Shown here: positions 17,883 to 26,075 of the stretch, one piece after another
Layout: each line of letters starts with the position of its first letter
How positions within the stretch are numbered: the stretch's first letter is position 1
Assembly: GCF_001679785.1 (NCBI RefSeq)
Contig: NZ_CP016288.1
Coordinates: 1-64,000 of the forward strand
Source of the DNA: Rhizobium leguminosarum
Lineage (GTDB): Bacteria; Pseudomonadota; Alphaproteobacteria; Rhizobiales; Rhizobiaceae
Direction of reading: 5' to 3'
DNA length: 64,000 bases
Translations under genes and position numbers: made by a program
The notes under the pieces: model-generated
Told to the model about the DNA's origin: nothing
What the model saw: only the letters and a program-made list of their open reading frames with translations
Databases searched by the model: none

Positions 17883-18869
17883 ATGAGGCGGATGGGTATG
17901 CATATGCTAAAGAAGGGTTTCTCCTTCCAGGGGCCGGCCGAAGGCGTTCATGCCTTGAAATCCTGGATTACACCGGAGGATGATCTTTTTCTGGTCACGC
18001 ATATGGGGTTCCTGAATATCGACCCCGAGCATTGGCATCTCGATGTCGATGGCCTCGTGGGCAACCCCACGAGGCTGCGTCTCCCGGATCTTCAAGCCAT
18101 GCCTCAGCGCGAGTACATGTCATTTCACGAATGCGCCGGAAGCCCTCTTACCCCGACAGTCGCCAAGCGCAGGATCGGAAATGTGATTTGGAAAGGCGTG
18201 CCGCTGTCGCTTGTTCTGGAACACGCGGAGATAAGCAAGCAGGCGTCTTTCATCTGGACTTCCGGCCTCGAGTGGGGCGAATATGCGGGGGTCGAAGAAC
18301 CGTATCAAAAAGACCTGCCTATAGAGAAAGCCCTCGCAGAAGAGATTCTTCTTGCACTTGAGATCAACGGCCGGCCGCTCACTCCGGAACGTGGGGGTCC
18401 GGTTCGACTGGTTGTGCCGGGTTGGTACGGCACGAACTCGGTAAAGTGGATTGGTTCGATCACGGCCGCGAACCGGCGGGCGAGGGGCGCCTATACAACG
18501 CGATTCTATAACGATCCCGCGCCATCGGGGCTGAAGCCGGTCTGGGGCGTCGCCCCGGAGTCCGTTATCGTGTCGCCATCGCCCAACGATCTGCTGTTGG
18601 CTGACGTGCCAACGGAAATATCGGGCTGGGCCTGGGGAGATCGCGAGATATCAACCGTGGAAGTCAGCGTGGATGGAGGAGGTTCGTGGCAAACTGCGAC
18701 CGTAGGTCCGCGCAAGGATAAAAGTTGGCAGCGGTTTGAGCTGCCATGGTTGCCCAAGTCGGGCCAGCATGTTTTGCTATGTCGGTGCACAAACGAACTT
18801 GGGGAGGGACAGCCGCCGTGTGACGCAAGAAATGCGGTGCATGCAGTTCAGGTCGTGGTTGGAAATTAG
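17883..18869 (+). CDS. Sulfite-oxidase-like molybdopterin oxidoreductase
   Basis: 328 residues. An N-terminal molybdopterin domain with Cys84 in SFHECAGSP as the molybdenum ligand; a GWYGTNSVKWIGSI segment lies near the cofactor site. A C-terminal Mo-co dimerisation domain follows (about 220-328, Ig-like: EISGWAWGDREISTVEVSVDGG). There is no Tat or Sec signal, so it should be cytosolic, unlike SorA or YedY. Substrate unknown: sulfite or another small oxyanion or N-oxide. Third gene of the LysR-linked operon. Confidence 0.85.
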   Translation: MRRMGMHMLKKGFSFQGPAEGVHALKSWITPEDDLFLVTHMGFLNIDPEHWHLDVDGLVGNPTRLRLPDLQAMPQREYMSFHECAGSPLTPTVAKRRIGNVIWKGVPLSLVLEHAEISKQASFIWTSGLEWGEYAGVEEPYQKDLPIEKALAEEILLALEINGRPLTPERGGPVRLVVPGWYGTNSVKWIGSITAANRRARGAYTTRFYNDPAPSGLKPVWGVAPESVIVSPSPNDLLLADVPTEISGWAWGDREISTVEVSVDGGGSWQTATVGPRKDKSWQRFELPWLPKSGQHVLLCRCTNELGEGQPPCDARNAVHAVQVVVGN

Positions 18870-18959
18870 CCATACCGCCAGAGGGCCGCTGTGGAGCAAT
18901 GTTAACCCGATTTGAAAGTCCCGTTCACGAGAACACGGCCTGGTCGAGAGCTTAGACTA

Positions 18960-19853
18960 GTGCCCGTCCATAAACGGTAAACCACTGAAATTATTGCGGG
19001 AAACGCGCCATCTCCGCGGGCAAGGCCCGGCGGTTTCAGGTATACTTTAGATCAAGCTACTGATTCTAAAGACAAACCGTAACCGCCGGAGCCGACAATC
19101 CGCCAAGAACGCACGGTCCAAGCCAGTGTATTCGATCTTTTCGCCGAACACGAGATCGGTCGTGAACTGAAGGCGATGTCGCAATGGCTGGATGAGCATG
19201 GCGATTTGGGCTGGTGACGCGGGACCTGCGCCGGCATGGTCTCAAGGAGACCGGCCGCGAGGGGCTGCCGGCCGAGGCAGTGCTGCGCTACGCGCTGCTC
19301 AAGCAGCATCGCCAGTTGAGTTATCAGGAGTTGGCCTTCCATCTCGAAGACTCCGCCTCGTTCCGGGCCTTTGCCCGGCTGCCGTGGGGTGGAACCCGAA
19401 GAAGTCGGTCTTGCACAAGACGATCAGCGCGATCCGGGCGCAAACCTTTGAAGAGATCAACCGGGTGCTGCTGGCGAGCGCCAAGCGGGAGACGCTGGAA
19501 AATGGCAAGGTCGTGCGTGTGGACAGCACCGTCACCGCTTCACTGATCCATGAGCCGAGTGACAGCAGCCTGTTGTGGGACGCCGTGCGGGTGATGGTGC
19601 GGCTGTTGCAGCAGGGCGATGCGTTGGGTAGCGCCATCCCATGGCACAACCATTGCCGCGCGGCGAAGAAGCGGGCTCGGGCGATCGAATATACCCGCGG
19701 TCGTCCCAAACGGATCAAGTACTACCGCGAACTGCTCAAGATCACGCGCACGACCTTGAGTTATCTGCAGCAGGCGAGTGAACAGTTGCCCCTGACGGCG
19801 GGCCCAGCCGGCGAACTGTGGCAGGCCCAACTCCGCCACTATAGGCCGCTGAT
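18960..19853 (+). pseudogene. ISNCY-type transposase remnant
   Basis: Three frames together give the first half of a DDE transposase: RQERTVQASVFDLFAEHEIG (from about 19098), TRDLRRHGLKETGREGLPAE, then RVDSTVTASLIHEPSDSSL and YTRGRPKRIKYYRELLKIT. There is no initiator (ATC stands where the family has ATG), a frameshift near 19205, a missing G near 19385 (LPWG/WNPKK) and a truncation after HYRPLI near 19853. Only the left part of the element remains. Confidence 0.75.
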
Positions 19854-20052
19854 CGGTGAGCGTCCGGTGAGCGGTTTTTGCTGATCGGGCGAATCAGGCG
19901 ATGTTCTGGCATTAGAACCAGCATTAGTGCTGACATTAATACCAGATCAAAGAGCCCGGAGAAATAGATGGACGGCCGCGCATGAAGTTCGGCCGTGAAG
20001 TCCGCTGCCGTCGGCTGATCCGTCCCTCCTGTCAGCATGCCGCGCCCCCGAA
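19854..20052. other. Unassigned stretch with three 12-nt repeats
   Basis: Joins the ISNCY remnant to the end of gdhA. It holds three consecutive 12-nt units starting CATTA at 19910, 19922 and 19934. No gene recognised. Confidence 0.4.
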
Positions 20053-20493
20053 CTAAATCCCGATTGCCTCATAGGCGTCGGCGACCTGCCGGCTGGAAGC
20101 GACATAGGCTGCGGCCCGGCCCTTCGACAGCGGCTTGCCGGTGACGCAAGCGCGAGCATTGACGGCGTCGGTCGGATTGGCACGGCGGAATTCATCCATC
20201 ATCCAGGCCATTTCCCGTTCGCCCGCGCCAATATCGGGGGCTGGAACGTTGACACCGAAGCAGATCAGGCCGCGTTTGTTCAGTTCCTGGGTAAAGCGGC
20301 GGGTGATGCGCTCAAGTTCCTGCGGCGACCACTCGCTCGGATCGATCTTCAGTGCGCCCTTGGAACCACCGAATGGCACGTCGACGGGCGAGCACTTGAG
20401 CGTCATCAATGCGGCAAGAGCCTCGACCTCCTCGGCGTCGCATTCGAGGCATAGCGGATGCCGCCTTTGACCGGTTCGCAGTGCTCATTGTGG
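20053..20493 (-). pseudogene. gdhA: Glutamate dehydrogenase, 3' fragment
   Basis: Encodes the middle and extreme C-terminus of an NAD(P)-glutamate dehydrogenase: [14 protein letters not shown], then (after a 1-2 nt frameshift near 20450) [19 protein letters not shown] and [18 protein letters not shown]. After GKPLSKG it jumps in frame to a GDH-like C-terminus ([20 protein letters not shown]); most of the cofactor-binding domain is deleted. The 5' fragment is at 33789-33972: the sequences join exactly at the 8-bp duplication CATTGTGG flanking IS66-A. Confidence 0.88.
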
Positions 20494-20505
20494 GTAAGCG
20501 GCAAG
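20486..20505 (+). repeat. IS66-A target duplication and left inverted repeat
   Basis: CATTGTGG (20486-20493) followed by GTAAGCGGCAAG (20494-20505). The matching right side is CTTGCCGCTTAC ending at 33788, then CATTGTGG at 33789-33796. Confidence 0.92.
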
Positions 20506-20577
20506 GAGACCCCATCTGGCGCTGCTGATGCTGGGCAGGGTATTTCGGACATACGACTTCTCTGAATGTGAGGATCT

Positions 20578-20964
20578 ATGTCTAGGCCTGCGGCTAGCCT
20601 TGGATTGATGCGGATGATCGAGGCGGTGCCCGATCGTCTTGACGGCTCGCCGCGACAGTTGCGGCGGTTCTGGTCTGACGAGTTCAAGGCCACAGCGGTC
20701 GAGCAAGCCTGTCAGCAGGGTGTGAACGTCTCGGCAATTGCGCGGCAAATCGGGATACTTCCGTCTCAGCTCTATCGCTGGCGCAGAGAATTCCTGGGAA
20801 GTGATGAGCCTGGGCAAGCCGCAGCGACAGTGGATCCGCAGAGCGTTGTATCCGACCCCGACCCCATCGTGGAGATCATGATTGGCAATATCGTCGTGCG
20901 GGTGGGCCGGCATGTCGACGAGGCGCATCTGCAGCGCGTGATCCGGGCGGTTCGCTCAGCATGA
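20578..20964 (+). CDS. tnpA: IS66 TnpA
   Basis: 128 residues, the small HTH protein of IS66 elements. The HTH is in FWSDEFKATAVEQACQQGVN and SAIARQIGILPSQLYRWRREF, as in IS3 OrfA-like domains. Its stop overlaps the tnpB start (ATGA), the normal IS66 arrangement. A shorter start at 20608 is possible. The gene is intact, although its partners are broken. Confidence 0.88.
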   Translation: MSRPAASLGLMRMIEAVPDRLDGSPRQLRRFWSDEFKATAVEQACQQGVNVSAIARQIGILPSQLYRWRREFLGSDEPGQAAATVDPQSVVSDPDPIVEIMIGNIVVRVGRHVDEAHLQRVIRAVRSA

Positions 20965-21157
20965 TCCCCGCGGGTGTGAAGGTCTTCCTCGCCAGCCATC
21001 CCATCGACTTCCGCAAAGGGCCGGACAGTTTGCTGTCGCTGGTGCGCGATGCCGGCAGTGATCCGTTCAACGGCTCGCTTTATGTCTTCCGGGCGAAGCG
21101 CGCAGACCGGGTCAAGATAGTCTGGTGGGATGGGTCAGGGGTCTGCCTCTATTCCAA
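20961..21157 (+). pseudogene. tnpB: IS66 TnpB, 5' part (interrupted)
   Basis: Encodes MIPAGVKVFLASHPIDFRKG up to VWWDGSGVCLYS, the first two thirds of TnpB (IS66 Orf2). The serine-recombinase element follows after ...TTCCAA. The remainder, KRLEKAQFCWPRIGHNRV to PPEIVG and a stop, is at 24541-24690. Joined, they restore LYSKRLE, so the insertion is clean. TnpB is needed for IS66 transposition, though its biochemical role is unclear. Confidence 0.9.
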
Positions 21158-21167
21158 CGATCAGCGT

Positions 21168-23285
21168 TCATACTACACCTCTTTCCTCGCCAGTTGATGT
21201 TCTTGGCTCAGTTTGCGTTTGTTGGCGCGCAGCAGTCCGATCTTGGAGTTGGTTCCAACGGCTGCATTGCTTTTGCGGCAAGTCTCCATCGGGGATTTCG
21301 TACAGGCTGTAGTGCCCGTTGTAGGCATGTCTGGCAATGAGGCCATACTTGGCCCATCTTGCGACGGTTTGCTCACTGATGTTGAGGTGCACTGCCGCTT
21401 CCTGTCTCGTCAGCATTCCTCGCTGCCGCAGCCGATCATATCGTGATTGCAGCTTATATTCGTGGATGAGATAGGCGACTTTGAGAGGTGTAAAGCGGGC
21501 ATCATGGCAGCCGCGACGTGCTGTTCCACCTGGGCGATGACCCTGCTCGTTCAGGATCTCGGCGATCTCTGGATAAATGTAATCATCGAGAAGCTTATCG
21601 ATCAGTTCAACGATATTGGGCTTTGTCTTGATCTGCTGAGCGGAGGACTGTGGGTTCATGGTGGTGAGCGTCTGGATTTTGCCACCCTTGAAGCGAACGT
21701 GAAGCTTGGTGGTTCCTTCCGCCGGCAGCTTTAAGAGCGTGACGTCCTCGATGATGTGGGCCAGCAGTCGCTTGCGTTCGCGACTTGGGGTATCTGGATC
21801 TTTCCAGAGTTCGTTGAAGTCGGCCGTCATCGCGACCAACCGCTCGTGGACAGCTTTATCGAGAATGAATTGATCGTGCTCTCGGCCACGTTCGCGTTCT
21901 TCGCGAGCATTGGCCAGTATGCGTAGCTTCTCGTTCCATTCACCTTCGAGCGTGTCGGCGACGAGGCGGTTATTGGGATCGACCAGCATGAAGCGGCGCT
22001 GGGCGAGATCGGCTTCCGTTTGGGCGCGTTCGATCGCGCGACAGCGCAGCCGGTCTGCTTCTTCATGGCGAGCTTGGATCTCCTTGCGGACGTCGAGTGC
22101 CAGTTCGACGGCCGCTGGCGTCATCTGCTCGGCAATCAGCATGCCGATGGCTTCATCGACGGGTGGCCCGGCAATCGACTGACACATGGGCTCCCCACGA
22201 TAGATATGGTCACGATTACAAATGTACCAGGCTTCCTGCCGGCCACGCCGGGCCGCATAGCGAACCCTAAGATGGTTGCCGCATTGCCCACACACTGCCC
22301 GGCCTTGCAGTAGCGCCGGGCCCTCCCTTGGGATTGACGCTCGTGCCGCTTCAAATCCACGGCCGTTCGCCTTGAGAATCTTCAGGTTCTCCTGGTGTCG
22401 CTCCCAACTGATATAACCGGGGTGGGCATCGGGCATGCAGGCCGGCCAGTCATCAATGTCGCGCGCACGCAAAGTCTTCTTGCCGTCGATGGTACGTCGA
22501 AACTGTCGTCGGCCATAGGTATAGGCGCCAGCGTAGCGCGGATTGTTCAGGACACGCATCGCCGTCGACGCGGTCAGCGGCCGAAACAGCGTGTCGCCGT
22601 TGTGTAGGCGCGACGGAAACAATAGGCCTTCATTGCGAAAGACCTTGACGGTCTGGGAGGCGGACTCGAGGCGAGAGAACATCTCAAAGAAATGAATGAT
22701 CGTTTCTCTGACTTGCATGTCTGGATCAAGCGTCACATGACCGAAATGGTCATAGACCAGCCCGGTCGGCAGCAGGCAACGAAACTCGCCGCGCCGCACC
22801 TTATTGAGAATGCCGCCGCGTAGCCGGGCCTTGATCACATGCAGTTCGGCCTCACTCATCGTTCCCTTAAGGCCGAGCAGGAGCCGGTCGTTGAAACTTG
22901 CCGGATCATAGACGCCGTCTTCGTCCAGGATCAGTGTATCGGCAAGGGCGCAAATCTCTAGCAATCGCTGCCAGTCGGCATTGTTACGCGCGAGACGAGA
23001 GACCTCCAGGCCCATGACGATCCCGGCATGCCCCATGCCGACGTCGCTGACCAGGCGCTGGAACCCTTCACGCCAGGCGGCCGATGCACCGGACTCTCCT
23101 TGATCGTTGTCGATGACGATAATCTGCTCGTCGCGCCATCCGAGGGCGACAGCACGCCCCCGAAGCGCATATTGCCGCCTGGCGCTCTCGACGTTCTCAA
23201 CGACTTGCCGCATGGAAGACTGGCGGATGTACAGATAGGCGCCGCGTTCGAGGTGATGAGGCTGGACTTTGAGATGTACATTCAT
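21168..23285 (-). CDS. Large serine recombinase
   Basis: 705 residues. The N-terminal resolvase domain has the catalytic Ser in YIRQSSMRQV and the Arg cluster in LEVSRLARNN. Next come a recombinase domain (about 180-290), a zinc ribbon (CGQCGNHLRV...C...C), a long coiled coil (QARHEEADRLRCRAIERAQ region) and a C-terminal HTH (LTRQEAAVHLNISEQTVARW), unusual in phage integrases and possibly for target choice. The ATG at 23285 overlaps the stop of the 97-codon gene (ATGA). It probably catalyses integration into IS66 tnpB. Intact. Confidence 0.9.
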   Translation of the reverse strand: MNVHLKVQPHHLERGAYLYIRQSSMRQVVENVESARRQYALRGRAVALGWRDEQIIVIDNDQGESGASAAWREGFQRLVSDVGMGHAGIVMGLEVSRLARNNADWQRLLEICALADTLILDEDGVYDPASFNDRLLLGLKGTMSEAELHVIKARLRGGILNKVRRGEFRCLLPTGLVYDHFGHVTLDPDMQVRETIIHFFEMFSRLESASQTVKVFRNEGLLFPSRLHNGDTLFRPLTASTAMRVLNNPRYAGAYTYGRRQFRRTIDGKKTLRARDIDDWPACMPDAHPGYISWERHQENLKILKANGRGFEAARASIPREGPALLQGRAVCGQCGNHLRVRYAARRGRQEAWYICNRDHIYRGEPMCQSIAGPPVDEAIGMLIAEQMTPAAVELALDVRKEIQARHEEADRLRCRAIERAQTEADLAQRRFMLVDPNNRLVADTLEGEWNEKLRILANAREERERGREHDQFILDKAVHERLVAMTADFNELWKDPDTPSRERKRLLAHIIEDVTLLKLPAEGTTKLHVRFKGGKIQTLTTMNPQSSAQQIKTKPNIVELIDKLLDDYIYPEIAEILNEQGHRPGGTARRGCHDARFTPLKVAYLIHEYKLQSRYDRLRQRGMLTRQEAAVHLNISEQTVARWAKYGLIARHAYNGHYSLYEIPDGDLPQKQCSRWNQLQDRTAARQQTQTEPRTSTGEERGVV

Positions 23286-23575
23286 CGTGATCTCCGATCG
23301 TTGATGCTCATGGCGATTGTCGCAAGGACGTGAACGACGGTGCTGTGTCCGCGGTGCAGCGGCCAAGCAATTGACGACGGGTAATTCTGCTCTCGCGGGG
23401 TGATTGCTGTTGAGGCTAACGCCTGAGCCCATCCCCACATGCCCCGGCGCAAAAAGAGCAGCAGGCCGCTACGGGCCATGAGCGGCAACGCTGCGCCGAG
23501 AGCAGCCTTGCGCAATACCTCGTACTGGGACGCGATGGTTGACGGCTGGATCGGGCATGCCGCCGTCGCGGCAAT
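23282..23575 (-). CDS. Small conserved cargo protein of the recombinase element
   Basis: 97 codons between the HTH gene and the recombinase gene. The N-terminal half contains SQYEVLRKAALGAALPLMAR and FLRRGMWGWAQAL, a coherent helical sequence. No ATG starts the frame: translation would begin at ATT (23575) just after the HTH gene stop, or by coupling. The stop overlaps the recombinase ATG by 4 nt. Function unknown; its position suggests a recombination accessory factor. The start may be mutated. Confidence 0.55.
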   Translation of the reverse strand: MAATAACPIQPSTIASQYEVLRKAALGAALPLMARSGLLLFLRRGMWGWAQALASTAITPREQNYPSSIAWPLHRGHSTVVHVLATIAMSINDRRSR

Positions 23576-23577
23576 GT

Positions 23578-24041
23578 CTACCTGCCGCTTTTTTTTAGAA
23601 CCCGCTCGATCGATCTGGGATGAAGCTCGATATCGAGTTCCTGGCGGAGCAGCTTGGCAAGTTCCCGGGCGCGGACGGGTTCGCCTGGGGCGAGATGCGC
23701 CTGCAGAAATGCCACGACCTTGTCGTCGATCTTGTGGGGACCGCGGGGCCCCGGCTTCGTCGGCACCAGTCCGGCAATGCCGGCCATATTGAAGTTCACC
23801 TTGGCCTGGTAGTAGGTCGGCCTGGAAACGCCGTACTCGTCGGAGGCCTCCGTCACCGACAGTTTGTCGATGGAGACGCGACGCAGCATCTCGTATTTGA
23901 CCTGCACGGCGTCGTGTGGATCGAAGAACTCGCTGCCCCGAAACTTTGGATCGCGCACCTTCTCGGGGTTGGGTTGAACGTGCCCTCTTCGATGAGGACA
24001 TCCGTCTTTGTGCGCTTGCTGTCGTACTTCGCAGACATCAA
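23578..24041 (-). pseudogene. HTH-domain protein, frameshifted
   Basis: The frame from 24041 (MSAKYDSKRTKTDVLIEEG then TFNP) should continue as NPEKVRDPKFRGSEFFDP..., but that lies in the next frame; a missing base near 23970 explains it. The second frame encodes LSVTEASDEYGVSRPTYYQA, an HTH, and a winged-helix-like C-terminus ending VLKKSGR. It was probably a DNA-binding regulator or accessory factor of the element. Confidence 0.7.
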
Positions 24042-24217
24042 TGGCTCCGAGGGCGTGAAGCGACATTATCGTAAGTTTAATTATGACGCAATTTACCGCC
24101 TCGTCAAGGCAATCTCTATGGCTTATCACCGGCATTCCGTCATATATACAAGCGTAAATCCTCATGAATATCACCCTCTGCGGCATAATCTGTTTTACAG
24201 AAGCGGCATATTTATCT
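24042..24217. promoter_or_regulatory. A+T-rich control region of the recombinase element
   Basis: This gap upstream of the HTH gene is clearly richer in A and T than its surroundings. It carries GCGGCATA twice (24180-24187, 24203-24210), with CTGTTTTACAG between the copies. It probably contains promoters and operator sites; no experimental support. Confidence 0.35.
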
Positions 24218-24451
24218 TTACATCCTGGCGCGTCGTCGCGTGCCCGACTTGCTTGAAAGGCGCTCCACCAGGGCGGTCAATTCCATTAAGTCGGCGACAC
24301 GCAAGAGCGATCGTCCATTGCTCATGGCAACTTCAGGATCCGGGCTCACAAGATCAGTCCATTGCGGGGGAACCGACCAAACGGTGGCATCCTCGGTCTG
24401 CAGCAAAAGGCGTTCACCATGCCGATTGTAGCGCTTGCCGACACACGGCAA
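24218..24451 (-). CDS. DUF5372-like protein
   Basis: 77 residues from a TTG, but the same frame reads back through RVTHPFHPLFPRQ, which belongs to this family, so the true start is probably near 24500; no ATG/GTG is there. Core: RYNRHGERLLLQTEDATVW and SVPPQWTDLVSPDPEVAM. DUF5372 proteins commonly accompany serine-recombinase elements; function unknown. First cargo gene of the element. Confidence 0.55.
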   Translation of the reverse strand: MPCVGKRYNRHGERLLLQTEDATVWSVPPQWTDLVSPDPEVAMSNGRSLLRVADLMELTALVERLSSKSGTRRRARM

Positions 24452-24540
24452 CTGCCGTGGGAATAGAGGATGAAACGGATGCGTGACCCGTACTAACTGC
24501 GTATCTGCGTTGGTAGAGGCTGCATTCCTGTGTGAGGTAC

Positions 24541-24690
24541 AAGCGGCTAGAGAAGGCGCAGTTCTGCTGGCCGCGGATCGGCCACAACCGGGTGCAGCTC
24601 AATCATGCTCAGCTTATGGCGCTCGTTGACGGCATGGACTGGAAACGGGTCCGCTCTGTGGCGGTGAAGCCGCCGGAGATTGTTGGGTAA
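24541..24690 (+). pseudogene. tnpB: IS66 TnpB, 3' part
   Basis: Fifty codons, KRLEKAQFCWPRIGHNRVQL and on to VKPPEIVG-stop, continuing the tnpB frame that stops at 21157. tnpC begins 73 nt downstream. Confidence 0.9.
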
Positions 24691-24763
24691 ATGCCTGCGG
24701 CGAAGTGAATCAACCGCCTGAAAGGGCAGGAAAACCGGAGCAAAATATGCTCTGGTAGGCCTC

Positions 24764-25901
24764 ATGACGCCGCCCGATCTACAGCTCCCAGATGATGTAG
24801 AGACCCTGAAAGCCATGGTCCTTGCCATGGCCGAGAAGGTAGCGCGCACCGATGCTCTCGAGAGCGAGGTCGCAGATTTGAAGGCCAGAAACGCTGATGC
24901 CGATGAACGCATCGAGCGACTGACCCAGATCCTGAAAGCCTTCGATCGGGCCCGCTTCGGCCGGCGATCGGAAAAGCTCGGCTCTCCAAGCATCGATGAT
25001 GAGCAGCAGGCTTTTGTCTTCGAGGAGATCGAGACCGGCATCGCTGCAATCCGAGCCCAGGTGAACAAGGGTGCCGCCCATCCCGATGGCAAACGTCCGC
25101 CCCGGCCGCGTAAGGGCTTCGCACCTCACCTGGAGCGGGTCGAAGTGGTGATCGAGCCGGCTGAACTGCCCGAACACGCCGGCAAGCAGAAGGTGCTGAT
25201 CGGAGAAGACGTCTCTGAGCGATTGGACGTCGCGCCAGCGAAGTTCCGTGTCATCGTCACCCGGCGGCCAAAGTATGCCTTCAAAAACGAAGACGGCGTC
25301 ATCCAGGCATCCGCACCCGCGCACATCATCGAGGGTGGCATTCCAACGGAAGCGCTTCTCGCTCAGATCGCGGTCTCGAAGTATGCCGATGGCCTTCCGC
25401 TCTATCGGCAGGAGGCAATCTATGCCCGCGACAAGGTCGATCTCGATCGCAAGCTGATGGCGCAATGGATGGGCAAGCTCGGCTTCGAGCTCGACATTCT
25501 GGCCGATTACATCCTCGCCGAGGTCAAGAAGGCCGAGCGTATCTTCGCTGATGAGACGACGTTGCCAACGCTCGCGCCGGGATCCGGATCGGCAAAGACG
25601 GCCTGGCTGTGGGCCTATGCCAGGGATGACAGACCCTTTGGCGGCAGTGGCCCGCCGATGGTCGCCTATCGCTTCGAAGATAGCCGCGCTGGCGATCGTG
25701 TCGCCCGGCATCTGAATGGCTATCGTGGCATCCTTCAGGTCGACGGGTATGGCGCCTACAACAAGCTTGCCCGATCTGACGGCGGCAATGACGGAGTGAT
25801 ATTGGCCGGCTGCTGGTCCCATAGCAGACGCAAGTTCTACGAGCTCCACACTTCGGACAGCTCCAAGATCGCCACCGAGACGGTGGAGTTGATGGCAAAG
25901 C
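24764..25901 (+). pseudogene. tnpC: IS66 transposase TnpC, 5' part (interrupted)
   Basis: First 379 codons of the DDE transposase: coiled coil (LESEVADLKARNADADERIE), Lys/Pro-rich linker, then the catalytic core with Asp in FADETTLPTLAPG and in LQVDGYGAYNKL. IS21 interrupts it after GCAAAGC (25895-25901). Further pieces are at 28529-28877 and 33653-33766. Because of the insertions no full TnpC can be made. Confidence 0.92.
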
Positions 25902-26075
25902 TGCGTGTTTCACTAATTTCGGGACAGCGATTCCGGTAATTCGCGGACAGCGATTTCAGTAAATACGGGACAGCGATTCCGCTAATTCCGGGACAGTCTC
26001 GGACGTGGATTTAAGGTCGATTTTCGCAAGCGCCGTTCTGGCAGATTGCCTCCTCATCATCGGTTGAGAGGGGCC

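Larger units (their letters stand above)
21158..24540 (-). mobile_element. Serine-recombinase element inserted in tnpB
   Basis: About 3.38 kb. It begins CGATCAGCGTTCATAC at 21158 and ends ...TGTGAGGTA near 24540; the trinucleotide CAA is present at both junctions, so crossover within CAA of the target TCCAAG is likely. Cargo on the minus strand, in order: DUF5372-like gene, HTH gene (frameshifted), a 97-codon gene and a large serine recombinase. There are no inverted terminal repeats, as expected for serine-recombinase integration. The related end at 48508 in IS66-B has the same outermost bases CGATC. Confidence 0.85.

Noticed and set aside
23282..24001. 239-codon minus-strand frame spanning the HTH and small cargo genes
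   Set aside because: Only its last 97 codons are protein-like; the first part is an out-of-frame reading of the HTH gene.
25902..25995. Tandem repeats in the IS21 left end as a plasmid iteron array
   Set aside because: Equivalent boxes occur at the IS21 right end, so they are transposase-binding repeats.
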